Assembly: GCA_033064195.1 (NCBI GenBank)
Contig: JARBJD010000081.1
Location: 186,001-250,000, forward strand
Length of the DNA stretch: 64,000 bases
Origin: Blattamonas nauphoetae
Taxonomy: Eukaryota; Preaxostyla; Oxymonadida
Direction of reading: 5' to 3'
Shown here: in pieces, positions 11,194 to 23,500 of the stretch
How positions within the stretch are numbered: position 1 is the stretch's first letter
Layout of the letters: the number at the start of each line of letters is the position of its first letter
Notes under the pieces: generated by a model
Database searches by the model: none
Told to the model about the DNA's origin: nothing
The model's input: only the letters and a program-made list of their open reading frames with translations
Translations under genes and position numbers: made by a program

Positions 11194-11463
11194 TCAAGGC
11201 CTCATTCTTCCAACTCCTCCCAAAACCATGCAATGGACAGCTAATTCACCTCCCTTAGCTTCCAGGTTCTTCACAGTCAGAACACCCGATAATTCACGAT
11301 CATACGTTTCTAAGACAACTATGATGCCTTTATTGTAATCATCCTTGTTCGTGAACTCTTTCATTTCTTCTGGAACGAACAACACTATTTCTCGCCCGAA
11401 AACCGCGGCTCCCAAGACACTCGGAGAAAATTCTGCTTTGGAAATGGTGCTAAAATACTTCAT
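11194..11463 (-). CDS. Small hypothetical protein
   Basis: An 89-codon frame begins at an ATG at 11463. The product has balanced composition (for example EIVLFVPEEMKEF and GVLTVKNLEAKGGEL) and reads like a real small beta-rich domain, but I do not recognise it. It is divergent from the gene starting at 11485, with only 21 bp between the two start codons. The opposite-strand frame at 11096-11338 looks less protein-like. The ending GGVGRMRP is abrupt, so a further exon is possible. Confidence 0.4.
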   Translation of the reverse strand: MKYFSTISKAEFSPSVLGAAVFGREIVLFVPEEMKEFTNKDDYNKGIIVVLETYDRELSGVLTVKNLEAKGGELAVHCMVLGGVGRMRP

Positions 11464-11484
11464 TGTATCACTTCACTCGATTTC

Positions 11485-12582
11485 ATGAATGAAATGTTTC
11501 TCCGCATTTTCACAAAAGAAACTGTGGTGACCAATCTCAATTTTAAGCAGAATGATCTCATCAGAACGTATCTGTCATTATCTCATTATTTTCTTTTCGT
11601 TGATCCAGAATACACTCCTTTCCTGAAGTGGCATCCTCTCTATTTCACCACAACGAAGTCTGTGTCGCCAGTCTTCCTCTCTCTTGTTTCGATGGTCAGA
11701 GATGGCTACCCATTTGATGAGAAGCTTGCCACAAAAGCATCAAAGTTCCTTTCTTCGATCAGTCAGAAATTCCATCTCTTGTTCAACTACGATGATTTTT
11801 TGATGAACATTGGACAAGGCTCCCCAGACACCGCTGCAGTGTTTGTGGATTCGATGGTTGTGCTGTTGTCTTCATCCCATCCATTGATATTCATGAAGAC
11901 TCTCACCTTCCTTCATCAATGCCTCAGAGACTGTTCTTCTTCAAATCAACTTGCTCTTGTCTCCTCCGCCCTCCTTCCCAGAATCCTTTCCACGCCTTCT
12001 CTGAGTGATCTGTCTGTGGTTGATGATCAGGATATACTGGACAACGTCCTCTGGATTCTCCAAATCAGCGTCTCGCTCTCTCCACTCGTTTTTACTCCGT
12101 CCATCGCATTTGATTCGCAAATTGGCCCTCAGGTACTCCGAGCTGTGGTGTTCCATGAAATGTTCGTCGCAATTGAACCATCTCTTACCCAGATCTCCCG
12201 CAATCGTCTGCTGCGATCCTTGGAAGCTGGATACCGCAACACATTGGACATTATCTCACATATATTTCATATGAGTGTTTTCCACCAACCAATACTGGAT
12301 TTCATTTGTTCTTCGCACATCCCAATGGTCTATCAGTCTCTTCTCTCAAAAGTGGAAGACGAAGACACCAACCAGTTCATCATCTGGTTCATGTTTGACA
12401 GTATCCGCTCTTGGCAGAACCATGACACGGAAACTTGGTGCAGAGGGAGGATATTGATGCAGACACTGGAACAAGAAGGCTTCAGAAATCATCTCGAACA
12501 AACATTGTTACACGACAAATCCTCGGCAGATGGAAAGGATGTGAGGCTCTACTCGTATGGGGTCATGAGTTTTTTGGGATGA
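11485..12582 (+). CDS. Armadillo/HEAT-like helical repeat protein, hypothetical
   Basis: A single 365-residue frame begins at an ATG at 11485; an in-frame TGA lies just upstream. The sequence is a chain of amphipathic helices (for example AVFVDSMVVLLSS followed by IFMKTLTFLHQCL, and LVSSALLPRILSTPSL), typical of ARM/HEAT folds used for protein binding. No TM helix or catalytic motif is seen. It is not the same family as the three large helical paralogues at 37-52 kb. It ends in SYGVMSFLG. Function unknown; scaffold role inferred from the fold only. Confidence 0.7.
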   Translation: MNEMFLRIFTKETVVTNLNFKQNDLIRTYLSLSHYFLFVDPEYTPFLKWHPLYFTTTKSVSPVFLSLVSMVRDGYPFDEKLATKASKFLSSISQKFHLLFNYDDFLMNIGQGSPDTAAVFVDSMVVLLSSSHPLIFMKTLTFLHQCLRDCSSSNQLALVSSALLPRILSTPSLSDLSVVDDQDILDNVLWILQISVSLSPLVFTPSIAFDSQIGPQVLRAVVFHEMFVAIEPSLTQISRNRLLRSLEAGYRNTLDIISHIFHMSVFHQPILDFICSSHIPMVYQSLLSKVEDEDTNQFIIWFMFDSIRSWQNHDTETWCRGRILMQTLEQEGFRNHLEQTLLHDKSSADGKDVRLYSYGVMSFLG

Positions 12583-13110
12583 ACGCTTTTCGACCTCGTT
12601 AGCTGATACGTGACACGAAACAAACTTTGTCGCCCTCATCCCACAATTCACTCGATGTTCCGATCCACTTTCAATTGTCAAGCCAGAACACGAACCTTTC
12701 GTGAATTTCAATCCAAATTCGGGACGAGTATGACTTGGATGTGGATTGGAAAAGTAAAGACAATTCTCCATTTCGCACTGTAGTCGAGTTTCATAGTTTG
12801 TCTGAGTGTGAAAGAAGAGTGATCGAGCCATTATTTTTTATCACCACTGTTCATCCATAACCTCTCTCATTTTCGGATGAAAAACCGGTCCAAGGTGTCC
12901 CTCAGTGTGTTTCATCCTTTTCTCATTTGTATCAGATGATCTGAACGATTTAGTCCTCCCAGAGTTCGATCTCACTTCGCTCATTCTCCTCTCCGTCAAA
13001 TTGATTTAGAATCTTCAAATATTGCGATCTTGACACACTCTCCAGTTTAAGGATCACGACCAAGCGATTTTATCATCTCCTTCAACCAGACTAGTTTGCT
13101 GGTCTCACAT
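12583..13110. other. Intergenic region, no convincing gene
   Basis: A minus-strand frame at 12831-12508 (107 codons) overlaps the 3' end of the helical protein gene and looks weak. No RNA gene or repeat was recognised here. Confidence 0.4.
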
Positions 13111-13344
13111 CTTCATTTCCTCCATTTTTGGCTGATTCTTTGGCGGTGTGCCCAGCATCTGGGGCCACGCATGTGTTTCATACGTAGCTCAGATTCGTAA
13201 ACAATTTGACATCTCTGATCCTCCGAATCGTCATCTCCAAGACTTGGACGTCGATTCTGCGATAGTCTGCGATTCCATTCTTTTTTCTGATTCCTCCTTC
13301 CTTCTAGACCTCCCATGAGCTTCATGAACATGGTATGAGCACGG

Positions 13345-14520
13345 ATGGCTTCTTCGATACAATCAGGTTTTTTAATTAATCTCCTCAACATGTTACCCAC
13401 TCTCAGATTCCATCGACAGGCAGTCATTAATACAACCCCTGCTCCTTCATCTTCTCTCATCCAATTGCAGAAGAATTCCATCACCCTCAACTCTGAAAGA
13501 CGCCGTTTAGTCAGCTTCGGGATTATCTTGGCCCCTCTCGTCGTAGCCACGTTCGTCTCGGTTGTGACTTCGATGAGCACGACGAGCAAGGGACTCACAC
13601 CCACAGACCCCTTCCCGTGGTTCCTTTCTGATCTCCTCCTCTGCCTTGTTGGCTGCGTTCTCGTTTGTTCGATAAATTCCACCTCAGACTCGCCAGACAC
13701 CACCGTGTTCCGATCTTCGCTCCTTGTGGCCTTTCTTGCCTTTGTTCCTCTGTTCATTGTCGAGATTGTCGCCAACACAACCACACTCCGAAGTCTCTCC
13801 GTGAATCCAGAGACACCACTCCCAAACAGAGCCAGAATTCCGTTCAAGTTTCTTTGCTGTTCATCCCTCGTCTTGTGTCAGATGTTGTCAAAGGACTTCT
13901 CACTGTTCTTCTCGTCCAACATGATTGACAACCTGTACAGAATCGCTGCACTCATCATCATCCTGGAACCACTCATAGTGACCCTCACGGGATTAGGCAT
14001 GTTATTCTCCACAATTTTTCATATATTCATTTGATCCTCTTCTGTAGGCGTTCTCAAAATTCCATGGCTTCTTGCAGAGATGCCGCTCAATCTGGCATCC
14101 ATCCTCTTTGCCGTTGTTGACTGCAGCAAATTCCTGTCCACTCCATCGATTTGGATCGGCACAATTGTGACATCCGTCTCCTCCACAACCTTCCATCTTC
14201 CATTCGCCCTCGCTGCGGATGACGTCATTCCTCTTCCGCTCTGGCTCTGTGTGCTCCCTGCGAGCCTCTTTGTTGTCACTATGCTCTTTGTTCATTTCTT
14301 CACAGCGATAAAAGGGTTGAACAAGTGGGACAGGGAGTTGAATGCTCAAATCGTCTCCATCAACGAAAAGAGAGAGAAAACGCTCAAGAAGAAGGTGCAG
14401 CACGCAATATCCACTCGCTTTCAGCAATCTCAATTCCAGATGGATTTGAAGCAGAAGGGGAAACGTGCAAACAGGAACAAACAGAGGAGCAAGCAAGAAC
14501 TCCGGAAGATTAAGAATTGA
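13345..14520 (+). CDS. Predicted multipass membrane protein, exon structure unresolved
   Basis: Two plus-strand frames, 13345-14034 and 14080-14520, are both rich in membrane helices (for example FGIILAPLVVATFVSVV, SSLLVAFLAFVPLFIVEIV, AALIIILEPLIVTL, then LPLWLCVLPASLFVVTMLF). The second ends in a highly basic coiled tail (KRANRNKQRSKQELRKIKN). They probably form one gene of roughly eight TM segments with a short intron around 13.98-14.08 kb, but I could not find a junction that keeps phase with ordinary sites. A plausible coding stretch also lies upstream near 13.17-13.31 kb. A long antisense frame (13847-13113) competes for part of the region. The general look recalls TMEM185-type proteins; that is only a guess. 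Confidence 0.5.
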
Positions 14521-14844
14521 AAAGAGGAGCGGGCCATCAATTCTTGAAAACTCTGACAAATTATTGTCCTTTCTCGTGCTACTCCACCAAACCACTCTTT
14601 TCACTTCACTCTCTGTTATTCCACTTCACAGACAATGTCATCTCATCCACACCTGCCACCTTATTTCATGAATTCCTATGAATGAAGGTTCAGCGACCTT
14701 TGAGTCGAACAGTGATGGTTGTCGTCCAGCGTTTTCGATCCACTTTCATCCGAAAAATGTCGCTTCACACATCGTTTATAAAACCAAGAGAATGCTGAGC
14801 ATGCAAAACTAACAAACACCGTTCACTCGCACAAATCGAGTGAA
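14521..14844. other. Intergenic region between convergent genes
   Basis: This stretch separates the basic tail of the membrane protein (plus) from the stop of the R3H gene (minus). I saw no gene, tRNA or clear repeat. Confidence 0.4.
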
Positions 14845-16135
14845 TCACGGTCGCTTCTGTCTCTTCTTTTGGCTCCTCTTATTCTTCTGCTGGCCGGCAC
14901 TTGGGAAATCCGACCGAAGCGATGTCAATCTTGCAGTGGCCCCTTCTCTGTTCCCTTCCTCGTCAATCAGAAGAGCAAACGCATTATCGGCCGCACCGAC
15001 AGCTTCTTCTTCTTCCTTCTCAGCGACCACGACTGGCCGAGGTGCTGGCTCCATTTGGACAGCTGTGAGCTCCTTCATTCTGTTCTTAATCTTCCGCAGC
15101 TCTTCCTTCCTCTTCTGCTCCTTCCTGTCTGCGTGCTGCGACTGTTCCTTGAAGTGGCGCTGTAGGTACATCTTGTCCTTGTCCTTCTCCATCTTCACCA
15201 GATATTCGCTCAGAGTGAGGTCGGGAAGGTGTTGCAGCACCCTCCAAATGCCGTTCAGTTCCAGCGTGACCTTTCCGTCGTCGTTTCTTTTGCTTTCGGA
15301 TGTGAAGCCGTAGTATTGGGCGACGGAGTGGGCGAGGAGTCTGTGGAAGGGATCCTCATCGTGGAAGAGGAATGGGCGGATTTCTGGGGGGAGGCCAGGC
15401 TTTCCTTCGGCAGAGTTGGAGAATGCAGCTTTGAGTTGAGTGTCGTACGATTGGATGTATTCCAGAAGCTCGTTTTCGAATTGAGCAATGAACATTGGAT
15501 CTGGTTGCCGTTTGAGGAGTTGTTTGAACTCTTTGGGGATCTTTGCTCTTCTCCAGAGACCTTTTCGTTGAACGGGCTTGTTCACACCAAGATTCTTCAG
15601 ATATTGTTCCTGTGCTTCAAAAGAGGTTTCAAGAAGAGGTATCCATAAATCCCAGAGACGTTTCCGATATTGAATATCGTCCTCAGTCTCGTTTGTGGAG
15701 TCGGAGGAGAAGAAGGAGTGGAACAACGAGCGTGAGACATATCGAGGTTGTGGGACGTATTGGAGAGACCCCCGAAGGTTATCATCGTCCTCTTCGATGG
15801 GATCTTGACGGATTGCACCGAGTCGACGGTTGATTGCTGCGAAGAATTTGTCCAGAAATCGGGAAAACCTTGAGACAATGCGGAAGAAGCATACCCAGTC
15901 CATGCTGTTGTGTGGCACGTGTTTGCTTTGCACGATTTGGGTTTTTCATCTTGAAGAGGACTCTTTGCTGCTGTTTATAGCGAGCTTTCCGAGCATCACT
16001 CATTTCTGCTTCGGTTGTGGAGTAGTCGAATGTATCTGAAAAATCGCTCAGATCCTGCGAGTCAGCAGACCCTTTCACACGTGAGGAGTTTGCAACGGGA
16101 GGCTGGGCGATGGAGGTCATGGTTGTGGTGATCAA
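14845..16135 (-). CDS. R3H-domain protein (R3HDM4-like)
   Basis: Exons are 16135-15895 and 15836-14845, joined across a 58-nt intron (donor GTATGC); total 410 codons, phase 1. The N-terminal part has a conserved basic stretch (NRRLGAIRQDP) and a helical region like the R3H-associated N-terminal domain. A run at PPEIRPFLFHDEDPFHRLL then SVAQYYGFTSES matches an R3H domain, which binds single-stranded nucleic acid; the usual RxxxH is not strictly kept. A basic coiled C-terminal part follows (KRKEELRKIKNRMKEL), and the protein ends in a Lys/Arg-rich tail that could be a nuclear signal. Role: likely RNA or ssDNA binding, by family; pathway unknown. Confidence 0.7.
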
Positions 16136-16261
16136 ACCATCATGTCATTATTAGACTGGAAAAACGGGTAAATCAAAACTCAGTGAAATGATCTCAAAAT
16201 GATAAAACCAAGAAACTTCGAAATGAAGAAACAAATTAAGACGAAATTAAGATGAAATGGG

Positions 16262-19200
16262 TCAAGATTGGACGTCATGAACCAGTTTGATGGCCTTTTT
16301 CCGGATATCCATAAGCTTTGCGGTGGTGTGTTGTTTGATGCTTTGAAAAACGTCGGTTCGAGCGAAAGAGATCCGTCTTGCTTTGGCCATTCCAAGCAGA
16401 AGGAACTCGATGACATCAAACGACTCGAGGACGACGATGTCAGTTCCAGTTCTGAAAGAACGAAAGAGAGAAACAATGAAAGGAAGAAACAACACACGAG
16501 ACGAGGATGTTGAGCACGGTCAGACACTGTGGGTTGAGAAACAGCTCCTTGTTCTTCTGACAAGTGGCCATCTGCCGCAGAGCATTCAGGTTCATCTCGG
16601 ACATGTCTTCCGTCGTCGATGCGAGTGCGTTGATGAACAGAAACGACACAATCGACTGCCTGCTCTCGGGGATGGGCTTCCCGCGCAGGCAGTACGCGAG
16701 GTTGACAGCGGCGAAGACCGAATTGTAGGAGAACGAGGCTGGCTTCACAGGATCGTCCTTCTCGGCGCCTTTCTTCGTCTTCTTCCCGCTCTTCTTCTTC
16801 CCCTTCGCGTTCTTCGTTTTCAGGCTCGAGAACGTCTGCGTGACCCATGCGTTGATCGCCTCCTCCTTTCCATACAACCGCCACAGCACGGTGAACCCGT
16901 CTGCCGCTTCCACAATCTCGGCGTACGGATGCGGCTGCAGTGCCACCGACATCTCCGACTGCCCTGCCCGCACACTCGCCAGGGCCATGGCGTCCTGTCG
17001 CATGGAGGACGAGATGAGGAGCGCCTGCAGAGCGTAGAGACCGGGCAGGATGATGCTGTCGTCGGGAGCGCGGATGATGTTGATGATGGCTGTGATTCCG
17101 CCGAGTGTGGACAGCACGTGCTTCTGTTCGCTCGAGCCGAGTCGGATGAGACCGAACAGAACACGCGAGCACGCGTAGAGTGTGTCCTTCGAGGGCGAGC
17201 TGAGGATGGCCAGGAGCTCTTTCAGCACTCCCGACTGCATCACCTGATCGAACATGTTGTGCTGCGATTCAGTCGACTGGTCGTCGTCGAGTGTGGTGTG
17301 GACAAGTGCCTCCACTGCCTGACAGCCTGTCTCGATCGACGCTTTCGAGCGAGTGGACAGGTTTTGGCGGATGATCTCGAACGTCTGCGGGAGCAGATCG
17401 TTCACCGACGGCGAGCCAGCCTTCCCTTCCACTTTGAACGTCGCCGACGTCTTGAGGGCGCTGGGGCGAGGGAAGTTGCCGTTGGTCGACGACGGGATGG
17501 TGCCTGTGGCGGTGATGGTGGTGACAGTGATGGGCGGAAGGGACGACCCGTTCTTCATCTTCATCGTCGACGGGAGGGTGGTCGTTCGAGTGGTGATTGT
17601 GGGTGTGTGTTTCGGCTGTTGTTTCTGCTTCGCCTTTCCTCCTTTCGAGGTTTTGGGTGTGGGATTGGTGTTTGCCTGTTCTGGCTTGCTCTTCGGTGCT
17701 GGCTTCGTGTTGGTCACTTCTGGTTGGCTCTGTTCTGCTTTGGGTGCTGGCTTTGCCACATCCACTTTCACATTCTCTGCCTCTGTCTTCTTCGCTGGTG
17801 GTGGATGATGACTGAAGCAGACATCGCAAATGGCAGGCGTGGGGTCGGGGTCAGAGGCGAATGAGGTGACAGGGACGATGGAGAAGGCAGGGTTGATGTA
17901 ATACGGAAGGTTGTTGTCTTCCAGAATGTCCTGATTGATCGGATGCTCGAGGAGCGAGTTGATTGCTTCTGCCGCGTGCTGTGCGCCTTCCTTGTTCAGA
18001 AGAGCCGATCCTCCGACTTGGGCGGGTGAGGGGTCGGCGACGGCGTGGGTGATGGAGACAGACAGGACGGGGAGGATGTCGGTGAAGTCCCACGCGTCGT
18101 CGGTGTGCAGTGCTTTCGTTCCGTCTGCCACGAGCGGCTGGTTGTGCAGCAGAAACGCCAACGCCACAGCAGCATTGCGACACGTCTCGAGCGCGAGGAG
18201 AGGGACAGTGTGTGGCTGGCTGTTCTCGTCTGTCTCGAACGAGTCGAGAGTGATGGAGGCCACTTTGAGAAGATAGTCAGGCACCATCCACGTCCACCCG
18301 TTCAGCCAGTACCGACTCAGCGTCTGGTCGCCCTCTTTGTACACCGACCTGCGCATCCTGTCCTCCACCTCGACGAGCTCGTTGCTGTTCTGCAATCTGG
18401 GCGGGAGGGACTGGTCGTGCGGGTCGTCCACGCGATACCAGCGACGAGGGAGGCGATTGGCGAGGTGGCGAAGGTTGGGGAGCTTGCCGCGCTTGGCGAA
18501 CGAGGTGAAGAGAGGATCGATGACGCCGTGGCGGGCGATGAGCTTGACGAGGTGCGTGATGAGGCAGAGGAGAGTGATGGCCTGTTCGCTGAATTCGGAC
18601 AGGGACGGCGTGGGGAGCGAGTCGGGAAGGGGATGCTGCCGCACTCGTTCTTCATACGAGAGCGGCGGGAGGTAGCCGTCGGGGTCGTTGGGGGTGGTGA
18701 ATGTGGGGAATTTGAGGATGCGGCGGAGGAGGGACACGAGATGGTGGAAGATGTGGCGATCGACGAGCTGGTCGATGATGGGCGGAGAAGACGACGAAAC
18801 TGGTGAGAAGTCGGGTGTGGTGGCTTGTGGACACTTGTTGAAAGTATGGGCGACCATTTTCGGGTTATAAATGGCACGCTCATCCTGGCCGACTTCGGCG
18901 AGCCGAATGAAGACGAGAAGGAAAGTGGAGATGGCAGAAGGTGAAGTGGAGTCGGAGAATTCAGAGTGGAGGAGGACGTTGAGGGAAGGGGAGCGGATGA
19001 AGAGGTGGGAGGCCTGATGTGACGTGGTGAACAGATTGACGAAATTCTCGTTGTATGCTTGGAGGTTGGATGAGGTTAAGCTGCGCATAAGGAAAGACGT
19101 TTGGGCTGATGTGTGTGGGGTGTGTGATTGGAGTTGTGGACGAGACAAAGAAAGGTTGGAATTCTCCTCCCGCGATTTGGCGACGTAGCTCGCAAAGATC

Positions 19201-19643
19201 TCGTCGTCCTCACCAAATTCACTCTCAAACGTCCGAGGGACATCAATGAGGTGCTTTGAATTTGTTGTTTGTTCAGTTTTGGGAGTGTCTGGTGATTTCT
19301 GGTTCATTGTTTTGAAAGCGTGGTACGAAGAGAGCTGATTGGAAAGGATACTCAAGGAGTTTGCGAGATCTGCAAGTTTGTTGGAGTTCTCTTTTGGAGG
19401 TTGTTGTTTGATGGATTCAGGGATGTGGAGAGGGAGAGGCTGCTCCTTTGAATTAACCGCGTCGATGACTCCCAAAAAACGAGAAGCACGATCAGATTTT
19501 GGGGGCCGGAGAAATAGAACAATTTGACGACAGACTGGGATCAACAGGCGTTGTTCTTCACGAGACAGGCCCTTGTCGAGGATGTTGGAGATGTTTTCGG
19601 CAAGGACTGTCTTGAATCTCTTTCCAAGCGACTTCATTTGCAT
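16262..19643 (-). CDS. Large armadillo-like repeat protein, hypothetical
   Basis: Exon 1 is 19643-16498 and exon 2 is 16451-16262, with a 46-nt intron (GTGTGTTG..TTTCAG, phase 2); 1,111 codons in all. I chose ATG 19643 (MQMKSLGKRF) over the in-frame codon at 19751, which would add a non-conserved leader. The N-terminal ~600 residues are helical. A Lys/Pro/Thr-rich linker (KPAPKSKPEQ, KGGKAKQKQQ) follows, then an ARM-like C-terminal region with helices such as LKELLAILSS and LPGLYALQALLI. A second basic patch (KGKKKSGKKTKKG) sits within it. GC content here is clearly higher than in the flanking genes. No family recognised; a protein-interaction scaffold is inferred. Confidence 0.75.
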
Positions 19644-19751
19644 GAGAATGTATAATGTTCTTGGAAAGGAAGTGTGAAGGAGAAGATTTCGGCGAATTTC
19701 CGAAGGGTGAAGGCACAGAGAGCTGATAGGTAAAGAGATGAAGTGAAGCAA

Positions 19752-20354
19752 ATAAAGATTTAAATCGTGAGAAAGAAAGTCACAAACAAGATGAACTTGA
19801 GCGCTTCATAACTATTAGTGTGATTTCCCTTCGTGAACCGAATGCCAGGTGGAACAATCAGAAATGTGAACAGGGAGTGTGAGAATTCAAGAATAACACA
19901 CGAGTGTGGCTTTTACGAGGAGTGAAACAACAGACTGAAGAGATTCATGGTGATCCTCTCTCGTTTGAGCGAATGTATGCGCCATTACGAGAATGTGGGT
20001 GAGGGAGAAAACAGAGAAAAGGCTTGATCAAAATATTCCATCTCTCTTTGAAGGCACTCATTGTATTTCACATGGATCATGCGACATATCATATTGTCTC
20101 TTTCATCCAATGCTCATTTCTCATCAAAATGACTCCATCACCACTTTCCAAACTCACAACAATCCACGTTTTGTCACTTGTATAGTGCCTTTTTCAACTG
20201 TTTCACTTGCTCCTGCGTGCAATGATCATATGTTGTGCAAACCCTTTTCAGGATATCAGCCATATTCACTGAATTATCAAAACAGACGGGCAGAAAGTTG
20301 AAAAGGACTGTTTGAACATTTTGTGTAAAACACCCAAATTTTAACAGAAAAATT
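19752..20354. other. Intergenic region upstream of tRNA-Arg
   Basis: This AT-richer stretch holds no convincing frame. It includes the 5' flank of the ARM-type gene and of the tRNA. Confidence 0.4.
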
Positions 20355-20427
20355 AGGCCCGTGGTGCAATGGATAGCACATCGGATTCCTAATCCGGGGG
20401 TTGCGGGTTCGAGTCCCGTCGGGCCTG
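20355..20427 (+). tRNA. tRNA-Arg, anticodon CCT
   Basis: The sequence folds as a full 73-nt cloverleaf. Acceptor AGGCCCG pairs with CGGGCCT, the D stem is GTGC/GCAC, the anticodon stem is TCGGA/TCCGG with loop TTCCTAA (anticodon CCT, reads AGG), and the T arm is GCGGG/CCCGT around TTCGAGT. The discriminator base is G20427. There is no intron and CCA is not encoded. A run of six T at 20429-20434 serves as the RNA polymerase III stop, with more T runs just after. Confidence 0.95.
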
Positions 20428-20428
20428 A

Positions 20429-20434
20429 TTTTTT
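20429..20434 (+). terminator. Pol III T-run terminator of tRNA-Arg
   Basis: Six T residues start two bases after the tRNA 3' end, with further T-rich stretches downstream as back-up. Confidence 0.8.
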
Positions 20435-20583
20435 CATTTTTCACTTCTTTTTTTGATGTATTCTGTCGTGGTGCGCCATTTATCAAGTGATTTATGTGTT
20501 GTTTTGGTTCCAATGTTCGGGGGACGTGAAATGGTGGTAATATTTTGCTTCGAAAAAAAGGGACTTGATCGACCCGTGAAGAA

Positions 20584-23500
20584 ATGACGCTCAAAGTGAC
20601 CTGGGAGCAATGGAGCTCATCTTCCAACAAGCCAGAGACATTTCAATTATTGGATGAAATTCTCTCTTCTTTTCCGGAATTTCTTGGTTTGCAACCTTTT
20701 TATTTCTCATCTACTTTTTTCGCCTCAGAATACTCAACTGGACCACAAACGGATCACACTGCATTCCATCACTTCACAAACACACTTTTTCTTTATGGAA
20801 TGACGCCTGAAGCGAACACTTACCAGGAGAACGCCCAAATTGTCTTTCTTCTTACGCAGCTCTTGTCTCATGCAGACATCGAAGAATCTGGAGATACTGT
20901 CCTTCGGTATGTGAGACATCCTTTTTCTTATTGTGTTCTCTTCTTAGTTTATTTGGTCTCCCGACTTGGATGCATTTATCAAAGAATCAACGCCAAACTC
21001 AACTTTCGTTGTCGAAATCTCTCAGAAATCAATGGTCCAAGATAATTGATTCCTTCGAACAAGCTCACGCGAGTGCTAAACAACGTCCTGGCTTTCGTCT
21101 GCCGATTATTGTATCAATCGATACTCCAATGGACAACTTTACAAACTCGACCACTTCTCCTTCCCTTGAGGAGTGGATTCTGCAGAGTACACTTTTCCCA
21201 CGCCTGATCGACTATTTCATCTCTACACTCGCTCGATTGAATGAGGATGTGCTTGAGTCAAAAGATGACGAAGAAGAATTTGACGTCATCTCATCTCTCA
21301 ATTTTATCGAAAGATTTCTTGAACTCCTGATTTCGCTCTTGTCTACTCTTACAACCCGTCGCTTTGTGCGTCCGATGATCTTATCAAAGCATATTCCCCT
21401 TATTTGCATCAAGAGTGACCTCGCTCAATTCAAGGGTGAGATCGCTGGCAAGTCGCAGTCTCTCCATCCATCTCCAACGAACCACAACCTCTTTATTAGC
21501 TGCCTAGCTCTTCTCCATTACTATCTCTTCTTTGAAGTGGATGAGCGAACAGGAAAAGCACTCACAGAAAACGACATCGTGAACTTGCACTACGATCGCG
21601 TCCAACAGCTCCAAACGCTTTGCTACCGCGACCTTCCCTCGCTGAAGGAAGTTGCGGTCTCACACGTGTCTTCGTTCAACACAAACGGAGATCTGGACAA
21701 GTTGCTCAAGTTTGCCCCGCACGACTCTCTCGTCCGATTGGCAGAGATCTTGGATGTCATCGGCACCGACGAGGACAAAGTGGATGTGGACGAGGAGAGC
21801 GGGAAGCTGGCCCTCTCATCAAAAGTGCTGATCGAGCTCATCGCCGAACAGTTCACGCGAAAGCCTTCCCAAGTGGCCCTCTTCAAGAAAATGCCGCTCT
21901 TCCCGACAGAACGCATGCTTTGGGACACAAACCTTCTTCCGCCGTCGACATTCCACCACGAGCACGTCCTCGCCCTCCCCAAGCTCTCCCTGCAATACCT
22001 CACGCTGCACGACTACCTTCTCCGCAACTACAACCTCTTCCGCTACGAATCAGCCCACACCATCCGCGAGGACTTGGAAGACGCTGTGGAATCGTCGTCA
22101 CCCGTGCTGAACGTGGAGGGAGTGGTCGAGTTCACAACACAGGCTCCAACCGCCCTTCCCATCGGCGGGTTCAACTTGACCGAAGTGGGTCCGGAGAAAG
22201 TGGGCGAGAGCTGCCCGTCTTTCGTGCGGAGTGAGATTGCAATTGACATTCGCTCGCTCGACGCTGCCACAAGAGCGCAGTGGGATTCACTCAAACGACA
22301 CGACGTAGTGTATCTGCTGACAGTTGTCCCGCCACAGGAACAAGCCGACACTGACAGCCTCACCTTCCGCGAGCTGTTCGGAGTGCAGGCTGTGCGAGGT
22401 GCTGAGGTGATTGGGGTGGAGGACGAGGACGGGAACGTTCGGTACGACGACTTCTCGTTCGTTCCGCGCGGCAGCCAGGTATCGGAGCGGCAGGGAGTGC
22501 TGAAGGGCACAGGCCGAACCCTCCGCGTGTTCCTCGACCCCAACCAATACGAGCTGGACACACGCGCTGTCCAGCCTGGCGGCGTCAGTGTGTATCAGAC
22601 GTTCAACCTCGTTGTCCGACGCAACCCGAAGGAGAACAACGCCAAGGCTGTCCTCGACTCGATCCGGACGATGATTGTGGACGGCGTGTCTGTGCCTGCC
22701 TGGCTCGGAGATGTGCTGATTGGATACGGCGATCCCGAACAGTGCATCCCCGCAAACCAGCCGCCGCTGTCGAGAGGCGAAGAGAGGGCGATGCTGGCTG
22801 AGCGGGAGAGGATTGCGGACGAGCTGAGCGGGTCGCAGCTGGATGCGGTGTCGAGTGGACTGAAACACGGCCTCACGCTGATCGACGGAGCACCAGGGAC
22901 GGGAAAGACGCGAGTGGCCAGCCACATCATCTCGTCGCTCCTCACACTCCACCCGAACGAGCGTGTGCTTGTCCTCGCCCACTCCAACTCCGCCCTCAAC
23001 GAGCTCTTCGAGGCCGCTCTCTCCCTCGCCGGCCAGCCGCGCTACTTCGTGCGAATCGGGCACGGCTCCGAAACCCTCAAACTGAACCACCGCTTTTCGA
23101 AGGAAGGCCGCGTCGACAACATGCTGCTTCGTCGCCTGCGCTGTCTGGAGCTGGTGAAGGCGCTGGCCGAGTCGCTTGGAGGGCCAGGCGAGGCTGTCAG
23201 TCAGAGCTGCGAGACGGCCGAGTACTTCTTCGACTACGCTGTGAAGAAGGTGTGGGAGAACTTCGAGCAGCTGTGGGAGGAGCGCAAGGAGAACTTGGAC
23301 GTCGCTGCGGAGTTCCCGTTCAACGCCTTTTTCGAAGGAGCGGGGAAGAGTCTGGTGGACGGAGTGTTGGAGAAGGAAGAGGCAGAGGCAGAAGAGGAGG
23401 CGATGCAGAAGGACAATGACGACGACGACACTCCACAGGCAGAACCAACCCCCGAGCCTCTCTTTTTAACACCCGCCGACGCTGTTGCCTCGTTCGCACA

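Noticed and set aside
12508-12831. 107-codon minus frame
   Set aside because: Overlaps the end of the helical protein gene, has no recognisable domain and no supporting context.
13113-13847. 244-codon minus-strand frame
   Set aside because: Part of it reads protein-like, but it opposes membrane-helix coding on the plus strand and most of it is Arg/Glu/Thr-rich shadow. Not called, though the conflict is noted in the plus-strand entry.
16383-17864. 493-codon plus-strand frame
   Set aside because: It is antisense to the ARM-type gene in a GC-rich stretch; Arg/His/Val-rich composition and no domain. A shadow.
22287-23090. 267-codon and 408-codon minus-strand frames (22287-23090, 23466-24692)
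   Set aside because: Antisense to Aquarius coding sequence, with shadow-type composition (Arg, His, Gln, Val) and no family match.
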